Shown one piece after another: positions 1 to 7,372 of a stretch of DNA of 17,824 nucleotides. This stretch comes from Planctomycetales bacterium (lineage in GTDB: Bacteria; Planctomycetota; Phycisphaerae; SM23-33): NCBI GenBank assembly GCA_030592655.1, contig JAUVIQ010000036.1, forward strand, positions 1 to 17,824. Direction: 5' to 3'. The notes under the pieces are model-generated. The model was not told the origin of the DNA. It made no database searches and saw only the letters and a program-made list of their open reading frames with translations. The position numbers were made by a program, and so were the translations under genes. How positions within the stretch are numbered: the stretch's first letter is position 1; each line of letters starts with the position of its first letter.

Positions 1-723
1 ATCGAGGTGCAGATTCTCGGCGACATGAGCGGAAACATCGTCCACCTCTTCGAGCGGGAATGTTCCCTACAGCGACGACAACAAAAAGTCATAGAAGAAA
101 CCCCCGCGCCGAATCTGGACGGGAAAATGCGAGAGGAAATCTGCGAAGCGGCGATACGCCTGGCAAAAGCTGTCGATTATCACAACGCCGGAACGGTCGA
201 GTTCATGCTCGATGAAGAAAACCATAAGTTTTATTTCCTTGAGGTCAATACACGCATCCAGGTCGAGCATCCTGTTACCGAAATGGTAACGGGACAGGAC
301 CTGCTCAAATGGCAATTGAAACTGGCAGCCGGTGAGTCGCTGGACCTGCGACAGCGCGACATCGCCCAGTCCGGGCACTCGATTGAATGCCGCATCAACG
401 CCGAAGACCCGGACCATGATTTTCGCCCGTCACCGGGTCGGATTGAAGCGTTCGGCGCGCCTGGAGGACTCGGAGTAAGGTGGGACAGCCACGTTTATCA
501 GGGATATGAAATCCCCACCGCTTACGACAGCCTTATCGGGAAAATAATCGTCCACGGCCAGAACCGGGACGAAGCAGTCAACAGAATGCGAAGGGCACTG
601 GAGGAGTTCTTTATCCACCCGACCAGGACCACCGCTACGCTCTGCTATGATATTTTGAATCATCAGGCATTTCAGAAGGGACTCTATAACACGGCTTTCA
701 TTGAGCGTGAGATGGTAAAATAG
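1..723 (+). CDS. accC: Biotin carboxylase subunit of acetyl-CoA carboxylase, C-terminal half (cut by window edge)
   Basis: Carboxylates biotin on the biotin carrier protein using ATP and bicarbonate, the first half-reaction of acetyl-CoA carboxylase in fatty acid synthesis; cytoplasmic. The frame is open from base 1, so the true start lies outside the window; 240 residues are visible of the roughly 450 usual for the family. Clear family motifs are seen: FERECSLQRRQQKVIEE near the left edge, the active-site stretch EVNTRIQVEHPVTE in the middle, and ECRINAEDP in the C-terminal domain. The stop is followed after 14 bases by the phosphofructokinase ATG on the same strand, so the two are probably co-transcribed. 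The related biotin carboxylase domains of pyruvate or propionyl-CoA carboxylase share these motifs; the immediate end after the C-terminal domain, with no biotinyl or transferase domain fused, favours the separate AccC subunit. Confidence 0.93.
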   Translation: MEVQILGDMSGNIVHLFERECSLQRRQQKVIEETPAPNLDGKMREEICEAAIRLAKAVDYHNAGTVEFMLDEENHKFYFLEVNTRIQVEHPVTEMVTGQDLLKWQLKLAAGESLDLRQRDIAQSGHSIECRINAEDPDHDFRPSPGRIEAFGAPGGLGVRWDSHVYQGYEIPTAYDSLIGKIIVHGQNRDEAVNRMRRALEEFFIHPTRTTATLCYDILNHQAFQKGLYNTAFIEREMVK

Positions 724-737
724 GAAAAGAATTGCAT

Positions 738-1967
738 ATGGGTAAAACAACGAAGAAAAACGCGGTCGTCGGTCAGTCCGGCGGTCCGACCGCTGTGATA
801 AACCAATCGCTCGTCGGGGTCATCGAAACCGTTGCCGAATACGGCGAAATCGACCGACTGCTCGGCGCACGCTACGGCGTGAGAGGAATTATCGAAAACA
901 ACTTCATTGAACTGAACGAATTGGACACCGGACTGCTCGAACGAATCGCCGATACGCCTTGTGCAGCCCTCGGCTCGACACGCGACAAAGTGGACGAAGA
1001 ATACTGCCGGAAAATCTTCAACGCATTCACCGCAAACGACGTGCGGTACTTCTTTTATATCGGCGGGAACGATTCCGCCGACACCGCCAGGATCGTCAGT
1101 GAAATGGCCGACGAGGCGGATTACGAACTTCGCGTCTTTCACATTCCCAAGACTATCGACAACGACCTGCGTGTAACGGACCACTGTCCGGGTTACGGCT
1201 CGGCGGCACGCTTCGTTACGCACGCAATAGTAGGCGACGGGATGGACAACGCATCGCTGCCCGGAATAAAAGTCGATGTGATCATGGGTCGGCACGCCGG
1301 TTGGCTGACGGCATCGAGTATGCTCGCACGCCACGACGAAAACGACGCGCCGCACCTGATCTATGTACCCGAAGCGCCGACTTCAAAAGAACAGTTCGTC
1401 AATGACATAGCGGAAGTCTATAGCCGGCTCGGTCGATGTCTGGTGGTCGTATCCGAAGGCATGGTGAATGAGCATGGTAAAGGCTGGAACGAGCAACTGC
1501 TCAAAATGACTCATGGGGCTGAAGTCGAACGCGACGGGCACGGGAACATCCAACTCTCCGGTAGCGGGATGCTGGGCGATTGCATCGCCAACTTCGCCAA
1601 GGCCGAAATCACGTCAAGATTCAGTAAAAAGAAACTTCGCGTCCGGGCAGACACATTCGGTTACCTGCAGCGGAGTTATCCTGATTCCGTCTCTCCGGTG
1701 GACCGCATCGAGGCTCGCCTTGCCGGTCGAAAGGCCGTCGAATACGCCGCAGCCGATCAGCCAAGCGGTTCGGTGGCGTTCAGGCGGACAGGAAACGGCG
1801 ACGATTATGCCATCGAATGTTTCCGTGCGGAACTGAAGGACGTCGCACGCATCACTAAACCGCTCCCAGCCGAATACATCAACGAGGCCGGTAACAACAT
1901 CACCGAAAAGTTCCGCGATTACGTCGCGCCGCTCGTCGGTGAACTGCCGGTCATTGCAAAACTGTAG
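738..1967 (+). CDS. pfp: Pyrophosphate-dependent 6-phosphofructokinase
   Basis: Phosphorylates fructose 6-phosphate to fructose 1,6-bisphosphate, predicted to use PPi instead of ATP, making the glycolytic step reversible. The 409-residue protein shows GQSGGPTAVINQSL at residues 12-25, GGNDS at 109-113, PKTIDND at 137-143 and MGRHAGWLTAS from 183. In the phosphofructokinase family an Asp at the position of the second Gly of ATP-type GGDGS, together with Lys in PKTIDND (Gly in PGTIDND of ATP-type enzymes), marks the PPi-dependent class; both are present here. An in-frame TTG at 732 also exists, but the ATG at 738 sits better behind the AGGA at 722-725 and gives the usual N-terminus. The gene follows accC by 14 bases and ends against the converging gene in a shared palindrome. 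Donor preference is inferred from these residues only. Confidence 0.93.
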   Translation: MGKTTKKNAVVGQSGGPTAVINQSLVGVIETVAEYGEIDRLLGARYGVRGIIENNFIELNELDTGLLERIADTPCAALGSTRDKVDEEYCRKIFNAFTANDVRYFFYIGGNDSADTARIVSEMADEADYELRVFHIPKTIDNDLRVTDHCPGYGSAARFVTHAIVGDGMDNASLPGIKVDVIMGRHAGWLTASSMLARHDENDAPHLIYVPEAPTSKEQFVNDIAEVYSRLGRCLVVVSEGMVNEHGKGWNEQLLKMTHGAEVERDGHGNIQLSGSGMLGDCIANFAKAEITSRFSKKKLRVRADTFGYLQRSYPDSVSPVDRIEARLAGRKAVEYAAADQPSGSVAFRRTGNGDDYAIECFRAELKDVARITKPLPAEYINEAGNNITEKFRDYVAPLVGELPVIAKL

Positions 1968-1987
1968 GTAAAAACCGCGGTTTTACC
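1967..1987. terminator. Palindrome between two converging stop codons, possible shared terminator
   Basis: The stretch GGTAAAAACCGCGGTTTTAC plus a final C is a near-perfect palindrome (one extra A in the left arm) centred on CCGCGG. It starts at the last base of the phosphofructokinase stop codon and contains the stop codon of the converging gene (1983-1985). Its position between convergent genes suggests a bidirectional terminator. There is no T-run after the stem, only the T/A tract within it, and the loop would have to open the central CGCG, so terminator strength is doubtful. Confidence 0.35.
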
Positions 1988-3059
1988 CGTAGCGCCTGCC
2001 CTCGTCGAGCATAATCAGGTAATTGTCCAGCGGGACGTAATTGGCGACTGAATTTCCCGTGCCAAGACAATAACCCCCGCCCGGCATACAGATGTCGAGC
2101 GTGTCGCGGACGCGTTTCCGAATGGCCTGCTCGTCGGACCGGCAGAGGAAGTCCAGATCAATCCCGCCCAGCAGCGCGATGCGGTCGCCGTACTCGGCCT
2201 TGGCGTCGGTAACGAGTTCGATGGTGTCTTCGAAACTGTGCTTGGCGTCGATCTTCACGTCGTCCAGCAGGTCGGGCATGATTTCGCGGAGATTTCCGCA
2301 GGAGTGTAGCAGGTACAACCTGCCGGCTTCGTGGGCCGTTTCGGCGAGAGCCTTATGCCCCGGCAGGACGAACTCGCGCAGATCGTCCGGCGAGATGAGC
2401 GTGCCGGTCTTAAAGCCCATATCATCGCTGGCCAAAACGGCCTTGACGCAATCAAAACCGAGCAGGCGTTTCGTAACCTCTCGATAGGTCTCCAGCAGTT
2501 TATCGGCAATGGCTGACACGAGGTCGCGGTTGTCATACAGGGCGAAGCACAGCGTCTCATAGCCCATCAGCGCGCTGAGGTACTCGGCGAAATGCCCCGG
2601 AGCATGCCCGATTATGCACATGTCGTCGGGGAGATTATCCTCATACCATGCCAGCGAGCGATCGGAAATCGTCGTCGGATCAGGCCAGGGATATTTCTCG
2701 AAATCTTCCCAGGACATAACAGGCCCGCTATGCTCATCCTGAAATTCGCGCCCGCCCTCGCGCGCCAGATCGGCTGTATCCGCCGACGAAATCGAAGATA
2801 CGGGCATCGGAAGTTGCTGACGGACGAATACGTAATCGTATCCCAGGAATCGCCTTATGGCGACCTGTCGCTTCTCGGCGAAATACGGATCATCTTCACT
2901 GATGTCAACTGCCGGATCGAACCTCCGGCAGACGGCGTCCTGGATTTCTCCGTCTATCCAGAACTCTATATTGTGAACGCGCCTCGGCGTGCCCTCGCGG
3001 CGGAGGTTCGCCAGAAACGCCTCGGCGTCCGGTTCCGCTTTCCTGCTAAATACTTTCAT
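1983..3059 (-). CDS. Uroporphyrinogen decarboxylase family protein (methyltransferase-like, substrate unknown)
   Basis: A 358-residue protein with the TIM-barrel pattern of the URO-D superfamily, which includes HemE and the corrinoid-dependent methyltransferases such as MtaA and CmuA. Seen features are DDMGFKTGTLISPDDLREFV in the middle, LLHSCGN further on, and LLGGIDLDFL and GGGYCLGTGNSVANYVPLDN near the C-terminus. The HSCGN segment is typical of the methyltransferase-like branch, where His and Cys can bind zinc. The N-terminal HemE substrate-binding signature is not recognisable, so haem synthesis is unlikely. The ATG is preceded by GGGGAG 8 bases upstream, a strong ribosome binding site that fixes the start. 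It is the last gene of a minus-strand run after the radical SAM gene (79-base spacer holding a repeat). No corrinoid protein gene lies nearby, so the substrate cannot be inferred. Confidence 0.85.
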   Translation of the reverse strand: MKVFSRKAEPDAEAFLANLRREGTPRRVHNIEFWIDGEIQDAVCRRFDPAVDISEDDPYFAEKRQVAIRRFLGYDYVFVRQQLPMPVSSISSADTADLAREGGREFQDEHSGPVMSWEDFEKYPWPDPTTISDRSLAWYEDNLPDDMCIIGHAPGHFAEYLSALMGYETLCFALYDNRDLVSAIADKLLETYREVTKRLLGFDCVKAVLASDDMGFKTGTLISPDDLREFVLPGHKALAETAHEAGRLYLLHSCGNLREIMPDLLDDVKIDAKHSFEDTIELVTDAKAEYGDRIALLGGIDLDFLCRSDEQAIRKRVRDTLDICMPGGGYCLGTGNSVANYVPLDNYLIMLDEGRRYG

Positions 3060-3082
3060 GGTCGAGTCTCCCCATTAATCTG

Positions 3083-3136
3083 GTAGGCTGGGCCGACAGG
3101 CCCACCTTTTTCTTAAACGGACAGAGGTGGGCCTAC
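3083..3136. repeat. GC-rich palindromic repeat element in the spacer between two minus-strand genes
   Basis: AGGCCCACCT at 3098-3107 pairs perfectly with AGGTGGGCCT at 3125-3134 across a 17-base loop. GTAGGC at 3083-3088 and GCCTAC at 3131-3136 extend the symmetry, and GGGCC-GACA-GGCCC at 3090-3103 offers a competing small hairpin. The element starts three bases beyond the radical SAM stop codon and ends 23 bases before the downstream start. On the plus strand the small hairpin is followed by a T-run (3107-3111), but no gene is read in that direction. It looks like a dispersed intergenic repeat; copies elsewhere cannot be seen from here. Confidence 0.6.
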
Positions 3137-3138
3137 AA

Positions 3139-4080
3139 TTAAGTTTCTCCCTTGATCTGATAGTAATCCTTGTCGTTTCGGCGTTCGGGGATGATTTTTC
3201 CTTCCTCGGTGAGTTGGCCTACCAATTTAGCGGCCTCCCAGCGATGACAATTCAATCCTTCGGCTACGTCATCGATGGTGCAGGGTCTCCGGCCCAGCAT
3301 AGCGAGGATGTCGTCCCGGCTGACGGCTCCAGCCCGTTCGGACGGTAAGGCGTGTGCGGCAATCACACTGGCGTTCGGGCCCAGGATTTTGCAGAGGTGA
3401 TGAAGTCTTTCGGCGTCCACCGCGCGTGCATATTCCTCCGCCGGCGGGCGCGTAGCCGTATTAATCTCGATATGGTCGAAACCGATTTCGTCGATAATCG
3501 CCTTAATCTTTCGTACGTGCGAGTCGCTGTCGTTGATACCGGCTACCAGAAAAACTTCCAGTCGTATCTCACCCTGATATTCCCGTCGGAACGCCTTCAG
3601 GCCTTCCACCACTGATTGAAACGTAATCTCCGGACAGGGGCGATTGATTTTCGCAAAAGTTTCGGCGTCGCCGGCATCCAACGAAGGCACGACCAGGTCA
3701 ACCCGCATTATGGCCGAGCGGACCTCCGGATCCGATAGAAGCGAGCCGTTGGTGAGCAGCGCCAATGGAATATCCGTTAGTTCCTTCACGGCTGAAACGA
3801 TTTGCCCCAGGTCCCTGTGAAGCGTCGGCTCGCCCGAACCGGCCAGAGTTATGTAATCGCAGAGCGGTTTCGCCGACAACTTATCAGCCAACTCAGCCAG
3901 TATCTCGCCGGTCGGAACATAGACATCTCGCCGGGCAGTATGAACGGTCGTTCGCCCCAGTTGACAATAGACGCAATCGAACGAGCAGACCTTGAAAGGA
4001 ACAAGGTCAATCCCGAGGCTTCGCCCAAGCCGACGCGACGGCACAGGCCCGTAAAGATGTTTGTATCGTTTTTCAGTCAT
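3139..4080 (-). CDS. Radical SAM protein of the COG0731 (wyosine-synthetase-like) type with a C-terminal helix-turn-helix-like region
   Basis: A 313-residue radical SAM enzyme. Cysteines 32, 36 and 39 in CSFDCVYC form the CxxxCxxC motif that binds the 4Fe-4S cluster and S-adenosylmethionine. GPVPSRRLGRSLGIDLVP before it and ITLAGSGEPTLH after it are the hallmark of the family grouped with the archaeal tRNA-wyosine enzyme TYW1; bacterial members have no established role. Residues from about 250 on (RDDILAMLGRRPCTIDDVAE and the following WEAAKLVGQLTEEGKI) look like a small winged helix, an addition often seen in this family. An upstream in-frame start at 4116 would add residues encoded by the neighbouring repeat, so the ATG at 4080 is preferred, though no clear Shine-Dalgarno sequence precedes it. 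It follows plsC on the same strand with the repeat in between. Confidence 0.85.
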   Translation of the reverse strand: MTEKRYKHLYGPVPSRRLGRSLGIDLVPFKVCSFDCVYCQLGRTTVHTARRDVYVPTGEILAELADKLSAKPLCDYITLAGSGEPTLHRDLGQIVSAVKELTDIPLALLTNGSLLSDPEVRSAIMRVDLVVPSLDAGDAETFAKINRPCPEITFQSVVEGLKAFRREYQGEIRLEVFLVAGINDSDSHVRKIKAIIDEIGFDHIEINTATRPPAEEYARAVDAERLHHLCKILGPNASVIAAHALPSERAGAVSRDDILAMLGRRPCTIDDVAEGLNCHRWEAAKLVGQLTEEGKIIPERRNDKDYYQIKGET

Positions 4081-4090
4081 ATCAAAAGAA

Positions 4091-4178
4091 TGAACCACAA
4101 AGGCCACAAAGAACACAAAGAAAATAAAAAAATTCTAACTCTTTTGTTCTTCGTGTTCCTTGTGGCCTTTGTGGTTCA
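4091..4178. repeat. A-rich inverted repeat with 9-base internal periodicity (HKG/HKE type), long hairpin
   Basis: Left arm 4091-4127 and right arm 4142-4178 are inverted copies, matching at 33 of 37 positions around a 14-base loop. Each arm starts TGAACCACAAAGGCCACAA and is built of 9-base units such as CACAAAGAA, which would read as HKG/HKE tripeptides if translated. The TGA of the right arm (on the minus strand) is the stop codon of plsC. Two of the four arm mismatches become G-U pairs only in a minus-strand transcript, which is the sense strand of both flanking genes. I recognise this type of sequence as a recurrent intergenic repeat in environmental bacterial genomes, from memory and not from a search. 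Confidence 0.8.
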
Positions 4179-4892
4179 ATTTTTTCCCGTCCCGATTGGC
4201 GGTTTTCCAAGCCGCTTTCGTACGTCCGTCTGTATTTCGACCATTCGCCGGTGAATGTCGGTGAGGAATTCGTCGGCCTGCATCTGCTGAACTTCGTCCC
4301 GATGCAGAGGTTTTCCGTAGACTACCACAATCTGGCTCAATATTGAAAACAGCGGTTGGGTTCGAGGCCAGGCCTCGAATGCTCCGACTATCACTACCGG
4401 CACGACCCACTCTGCCGCCCGACGGGCAAGCATCGATACACCCGGCGCGAAAGGACCTATCGTCCCGTCGTGAGTCCGCGTCCCTTCAGGAAAAACAACC
4501 AACTGCCCACCGGCACGAAGGCGGCGGAGCGCTTCCTTCAATGCGCCCACGTCAGCCGACCCGCGCTTGACCGGAAATGCCTTCACCGAGGCAATCCACG
4601 CGCCAAAAATCGGGACGCGAAACAACCCCTCACGCGCCATGAAATTCACAGGCCTCTTCAGCGACAGGCTCATAATGGCCGGGTCGAGGTAACTCTGGTG
4701 GTTGCAGATATACAGCACCGGGCCGGTCGTCGGCTCGTAATGGCGGTTGAATACTCGCAGTTGCCAGAATGGAATAGCGAACATTCCGAAAGCGAACCGG
4801 CAGAAACGATACCACATATTCGGCTTTGGAACGCCTTCCGGCAGCGACCATGCGCCGAACTGCTGATTAGGATGACTTGGCAAACCTTTCAT
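4176..4892 (-). CDS. plsC: 1-acyl-sn-glycerol-3-phosphate acyltransferase (PlsC family)
   Basis: Transfers an acyl chain to lysophosphatidic acid to give phosphatidic acid, in membrane phospholipid synthesis. The 238-residue protein shows the catalytic NHQSYLD (NHx4D, residues 64-70), FMAREGLFRVP near 84, and FPEGTRTHDGT from 134 followed by PFAPGVSMLA, all standard acyltransferase blocks. A hydrophobic segment around residues 30-48 would anchor it to the inner membrane. Its ATG overlaps the stop of cmk in an ATGA arrangement, implying translational coupling; the cmk-plsC order is common in bacteria. The stop codon TGA is supplied by the first bases of the downstream repeat, so the original C-terminus may have been altered when the repeat arrived. 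Confidence 0.92.
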   Translation of the reverse strand: MKGLPSHPNQQFGAWSLPEGVPKPNMWYRFCRFAFGMFAIPFWQLRVFNRHYEPTTGPVLYICNHQSYLDPAIMSLSLKRPVNFMAREGLFRVPIFGAWIASVKAFPVKRGSADVGALKEALRRLRAGGQLVVFPEGTRTHDGTIGPFAPGVSMLARRAAEWVVPVVIVGAFEAWPRTQPLFSILSQIVVVYGKPLHRDEVQQMQADEFLTDIHRRMVEIQTDVRKRLGKPPIGTGKN

Positions 4893-5554
4893 TGTGCTGA
4901 CCTTACCTGGCGAAGTAATTCCGCTGTTACCTCTTCTATGTTCATATCGGTTGTGTCTATTACGACGGCCCCGTCTGGTTTTATCAGCGGCGCCACAGCC
5001 CTGGTGCTATCCCGTTCATCGCGGGTGCGAATTGCCCGGAGAACCTGCTCGTAATCGGCATCGGGCATCTCGTCGCACCTCCGACGCGCGCGGACCTCGC
5101 AGGAGGCGTCGAGATAAAATTTTACGTCGGCATCGGGAAAAACGACCGATCCCTGATCCCTGCCTTCTGCCACGAAACCGCCGGATTCGCCGACAAGTTC
5201 ACCCCCCATCCGCCGCTGCATCGCTACCAGCACGTCGCGGACACCTGTTAAGCAGGCGACGTAATGGGAGTTATCGGAAACATCGGCAGTGCGTATCTCG
5301 CGCGAAACGTCCTTCCCGTCGAGCATCACGCGGACTTGGCCGCCTTGGCCGTATTCCAACCGAATGTCAATCTTCCCGGCAAGGTCGGTCAGGGCGGATT
5401 CGTCCTCAAGATCGATACCCGCCCGCAGGGCAGCCAGCGTAACGGCCCGGTACGTCGCGCCGGTGTCCAGGTGCGCGATGTCCAGCGCCTTGGCCAGTTT
5501 CTTCGCAGCCGTGCTTTTACCCGAACCGGCGGGGCCGTCTATAGTGATAATCAT
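4889..5554 (-). CDS. cmk: Cytidylate (CMP/dCMP) kinase
   Basis: Phosphorylates CMP and dCMP with ATP in pyrimidine nucleotide metabolism; cytoplasmic. The 221-residue protein begins MIITIDGPAGSGKSTAAKKL with the Walker A loop at residues 7-15, followed by HLDTGATYRAVTLAAL, the CMP-binding RTADVSDNSHYVA region, and EGRDQGSVVFPDADVKFYLDAS. Family members usually have GRDIGTVVFP, so Gln for Ile and Ser for Thr here are mild variations. The length and N-terminus match the family if the ATG at 5554 is used. Upstream in-frame ATGs at 5572 and 5602 would add non-conserved residues. A GGAG lies 12 bases before the chosen start, a rather long spacing. It is the first gene of the minus-strand run with plsC. 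Confidence 0.93.
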   Translation of the reverse strand: MIITIDGPAGSGKSTAAKKLAKALDIAHLDTGATYRAVTLAALRAGIDLEDESALTDLAGKIDIRLEYGQGGQVRVMLDGKDVSREIRTADVSDNSHYVACLTGVRDVLVAMQRRMGGELVGESGGFVAEGRDQGSVVFPDADVKFYLDASCEVRARRRCDEMPDADYEQVLRAIRTRDERDSTRAVAPLIKPDGAVVIDTTDMNIEEVTAELLRQVRSAQ

Positions 5555-5653
5555 GCGGGATTTATACTCCATTTTCGACCAATAGTGTAGTGCGAGTAAC
5601 ATTTCCGACCATTCGACTTGTTGTTTTGCGATGTTTTTGACGATAGAAGAAAC
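5555..5653. promoter_or_regulatory. Divergent intergenic region between cmk and the lipoprotein gene
   Basis: These 99 bases must hold the leftward promoter for the cmk run and the rightward promoter for the lipoprotein gene, since the genes diverge. I see no convincing paired -35 and -10 boxes. On the plus strand, TTGTTG followed 18 bases later by GATAGA is a weak candidate; on the minus strand the best -10-like word (TATAAA, at 5561-5566) is too close to the cmk start. No inverted repeat suggesting an operator stands out. Confidence 0.3.
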
Positions 5654-6067
5654 ATGAAGAAGATATTGGTCGGTTCAATCCTGATGTTGTATTTCGTCGG
5701 TTGTGACAGGCAGGACGCAAAGGCCGATTCGCAGGCGGACAAGCCTGAATCGCTTCTGACGCGGAACCAGGCAATGGATATACTCTGGGACCTGCCCGAA
5801 GTGGTCAAATGGTCCAACGATGTCAAGAAAGTTTCCGGCAGGAAGGTGCGGCCCGTCTGTAAGGTTGAGCGCACACCCGTCGATTGCGAAGCAGACGGCG
5901 AGAAGCCGGCGTGGAGCTTCTATTTCGGCGAATCTCACAAAACACACACAGTCCTCTGGCAGCGGTTCAAAGTCGATGCCGTCAGCGGGGACGTAACAAT
6001 CTGGAACCCATACAAGGGTAAATGCGTCTCGCTTAACGAGTGGCGGGGCATGTTCCAGCGGCGGTAA
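5654..6067 (+). CDS. Small predicted lipoprotein of unknown function
   Basis: A 137-residue protein that I cannot assign to a named family. The N-terminus MKKILVGSILMLYFVGCD is a typical lipoprotein signal: two Lys, a hydrophobic core, and a lipobox FVGC with the modified Cys at residue 17. The residue after Cys is Asp, which in enterobacteria retains lipoproteins in the inner membrane; whether that rule holds here is unknown. The mature part is rich in Trp and charged residues, and its end (RFKVDAVSGDVTIWNPYKGK) resembles the strand pattern of small periplasmic PepSY-like or stress-related domains, a weak impression only. The in-frame ATG at 5618 would add residues before the signal, so 5654 is chosen. 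The stop lies 6 bases from the end of a converging gene. Confidence 0.75.
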   Translation: MKKILVGSILMLYFVGCDRQDAKADSQADKPESLLTRNQAMDILWDLPEVVKWSNDVKKVSGRKVRPVCKVERTPVDCEADGEKPAWSFYFGESHKTHTVLWQRFKVDAVSGDVTIWNPYKGKCVSLNEWRGMFQRR

Positions 6068-6073
6068 TTGCAG

Positions 6074-7357
6074 TTATGCCTTTATTTCCACGCCCTTCGG
6101 CGGGAAGTTGGAGCGGTAGAACTCGCTGTCCATACGCTCGACGTCTTCCTTGAGCACGAACCAACCGCCGCAGTGCCAGGGCTTCTCGGCGAGGACCCAG
6201 TCGAGGACCGTACTCTGCAACTCGTTGTCGCGCGGGTAGTTCTTCAGGTCGCTGTCGCTTCGATAGAAGATGAAAGCAAGCCCATTGTTTTTGCGTTCCC
6301 AATAGACCGGGTAGAGATACCCAGCCGCCATCAGTTCGACAAGGTTCGAGTCCGGCTCAAGCATATCTTCCAGTTGAGGCCCGAAAATCCACGAAATACA
6401 GTCGATCCCGACGACAGGCTTGTGCGGGAAATGCTTCTGGAAGAAGACGAGCGCATCGCGGGCTGATTCGATACATTTTTTCAGCGCCATTGTCCCCCCG
6501 CCGGGAATGTGCATGCTCAGCATCAGGCTGCCGGGGCCGAGGACATGCTTCCAGACGTTCAGGTCCAGCGTAGCGGTCTGTTTCAGCACAATGCCCTTGC
6601 TCGGCGAAACGACGTATCCGGTAGCAGTACCGGCCTGGAAGTCCGTGGAGTGCGTGGTTGTCCAGGTCGCGGTGGCTTCTTCGCCTTTGAAGCAGAGGAA
6701 TCCGTCGTCGGTCATCTTCATTCCGTCTTCAGCCAGGGCGATGACCTCGCCGGTTTCGCGGTTGCGGTAGGCTTCGATGTACCCGAAGGACGGTTTGATG
6801 AAATACTGCATCCTTCCGATGCGGAACAAGTTGCCGTCCGTCTGGTGTTTGAGCCAATACATGAACCCCGCGTCCATGCCCAGATGGTCTTCGTTGCCTT
6901 TGCGATAACTCCAGTTCACGTCGCGGATCTGTGTGAGGTTGTTGCGTGTAACGGCCTCGTCCACGCCCATTCTCCCGTGCAGGTCGCGGAGGAACGGGAC
7001 GAGGTCCATGCCGATGAGCAGGTAGAAGATACCTTTCTGTTCCTTGCCGAGCGGCTTTTCCAGCGTGGGAAAACCGTTGAATGCCTTGAACTTCGAGTGA
7101 TGATACATCAGACGCCAACAATGCCAGAGAAAATGCAGAAGGTTGTCGTCTTCGGAGATACGCTTGGCGGTTTCCAGTATTGTCGGCTCCATGTATTCCG
7201 CCAGCCGACACCATTTCCGATTTTCGGCGATCCGCTCCGGCTTGAGAAACTCCGGTAATTCCTTCGGAAAAGACTCTTCCGATTCGTCCCAATGTGGGCT
7301 TACCGCTTCCAAACATTTCTCTTCCCCCAACGCGGCTAAAACGTCTTTAAGTTCCAT
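6074..7357 (-). CDS. Conserved hypothetical protein, possible GNAT-like acyltransferase-domain protein
   Basis: A 427-residue cytoplasmic protein with no signal peptide or membrane segment. The C-terminal part (from about residue 275) has SLMLSMHIPGGGTMALKKC, then FFQKHFPHKPVVGIDCISW, then a run on expected structure ending in RDNELQSTVLDWVLAEKPW. This arrangement reminds me of the acyltransferase-domain proteins of Firmicutes (family once named DUF5596), where an N-terminal helical part precedes a GNAT-like fold; the assignment is from memory and tentative. The N-terminal part contains LLHFLWHCWRLMYHHSKFK and FYLLIGMDLVPFLRDLH. The ATG follows an AAGGAAAA ribosome binding site. It is the last gene of the run that includes nifJ and the restriction-modification pair, and before that pair arrived it may have been next to nifJ. 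Confidence 0.7.
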   Translation of the reverse strand: MELKDVLAALGEEKCLEAVSPHWDESEESFPKELPEFLKPERIAENRKWCRLAEYMEPTILETAKRISEDDNLLHFLWHCWRLMYHHSKFKAFNGFPTLEKPLGKEQKGIFYLLIGMDLVPFLRDLHGRMGVDEAVTRNNLTQIRDVNWSYRKGNEDHLGMDAGFMYWLKHQTDGNLFRIGRMQYFIKPSFGYIEAYRNRETGEVIALAEDGMKMTDDGFLCFKGEEATATWTTTHSTDFQAGTATGYVVSPSKGIVLKQTATLDLNVWKHVLGPGSLMLSMHIPGGGTMALKKCIESARDALVFFQKHFPHKPVVGIDCISWIFGPQLEDMLEPDSNLVELMAAGYLYPVYWERKNNGLAFIFYRSDSDLKNYPRDNELQSTVLDWVLAEKPWHCGGWFVLKEDVERMDSEFYRSNFPPKGVEIKA

Positions 7358-7372
7358 AAAAGATTTTCCTTT

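Noticed and set aside
684..1355. Minus-strand open frame opposite the phosphofructokinase gene
   Set aside because: Antisense to conserved motifs on the plus strand and without its own recognisable features.
3091..3111. GGGCC hairpin followed by T-run as a plus-strand terminator
   Set aside because: No plus-strand gene is transcribed into it; it is better explained as part of the palindromic repeat.
4091..4178. Small peptide reading NHKGHKEHKENKK as a gene
   Set aside because: It is the translation of the 9-base repeat, appears from both arms, and has no ribosome binding site.
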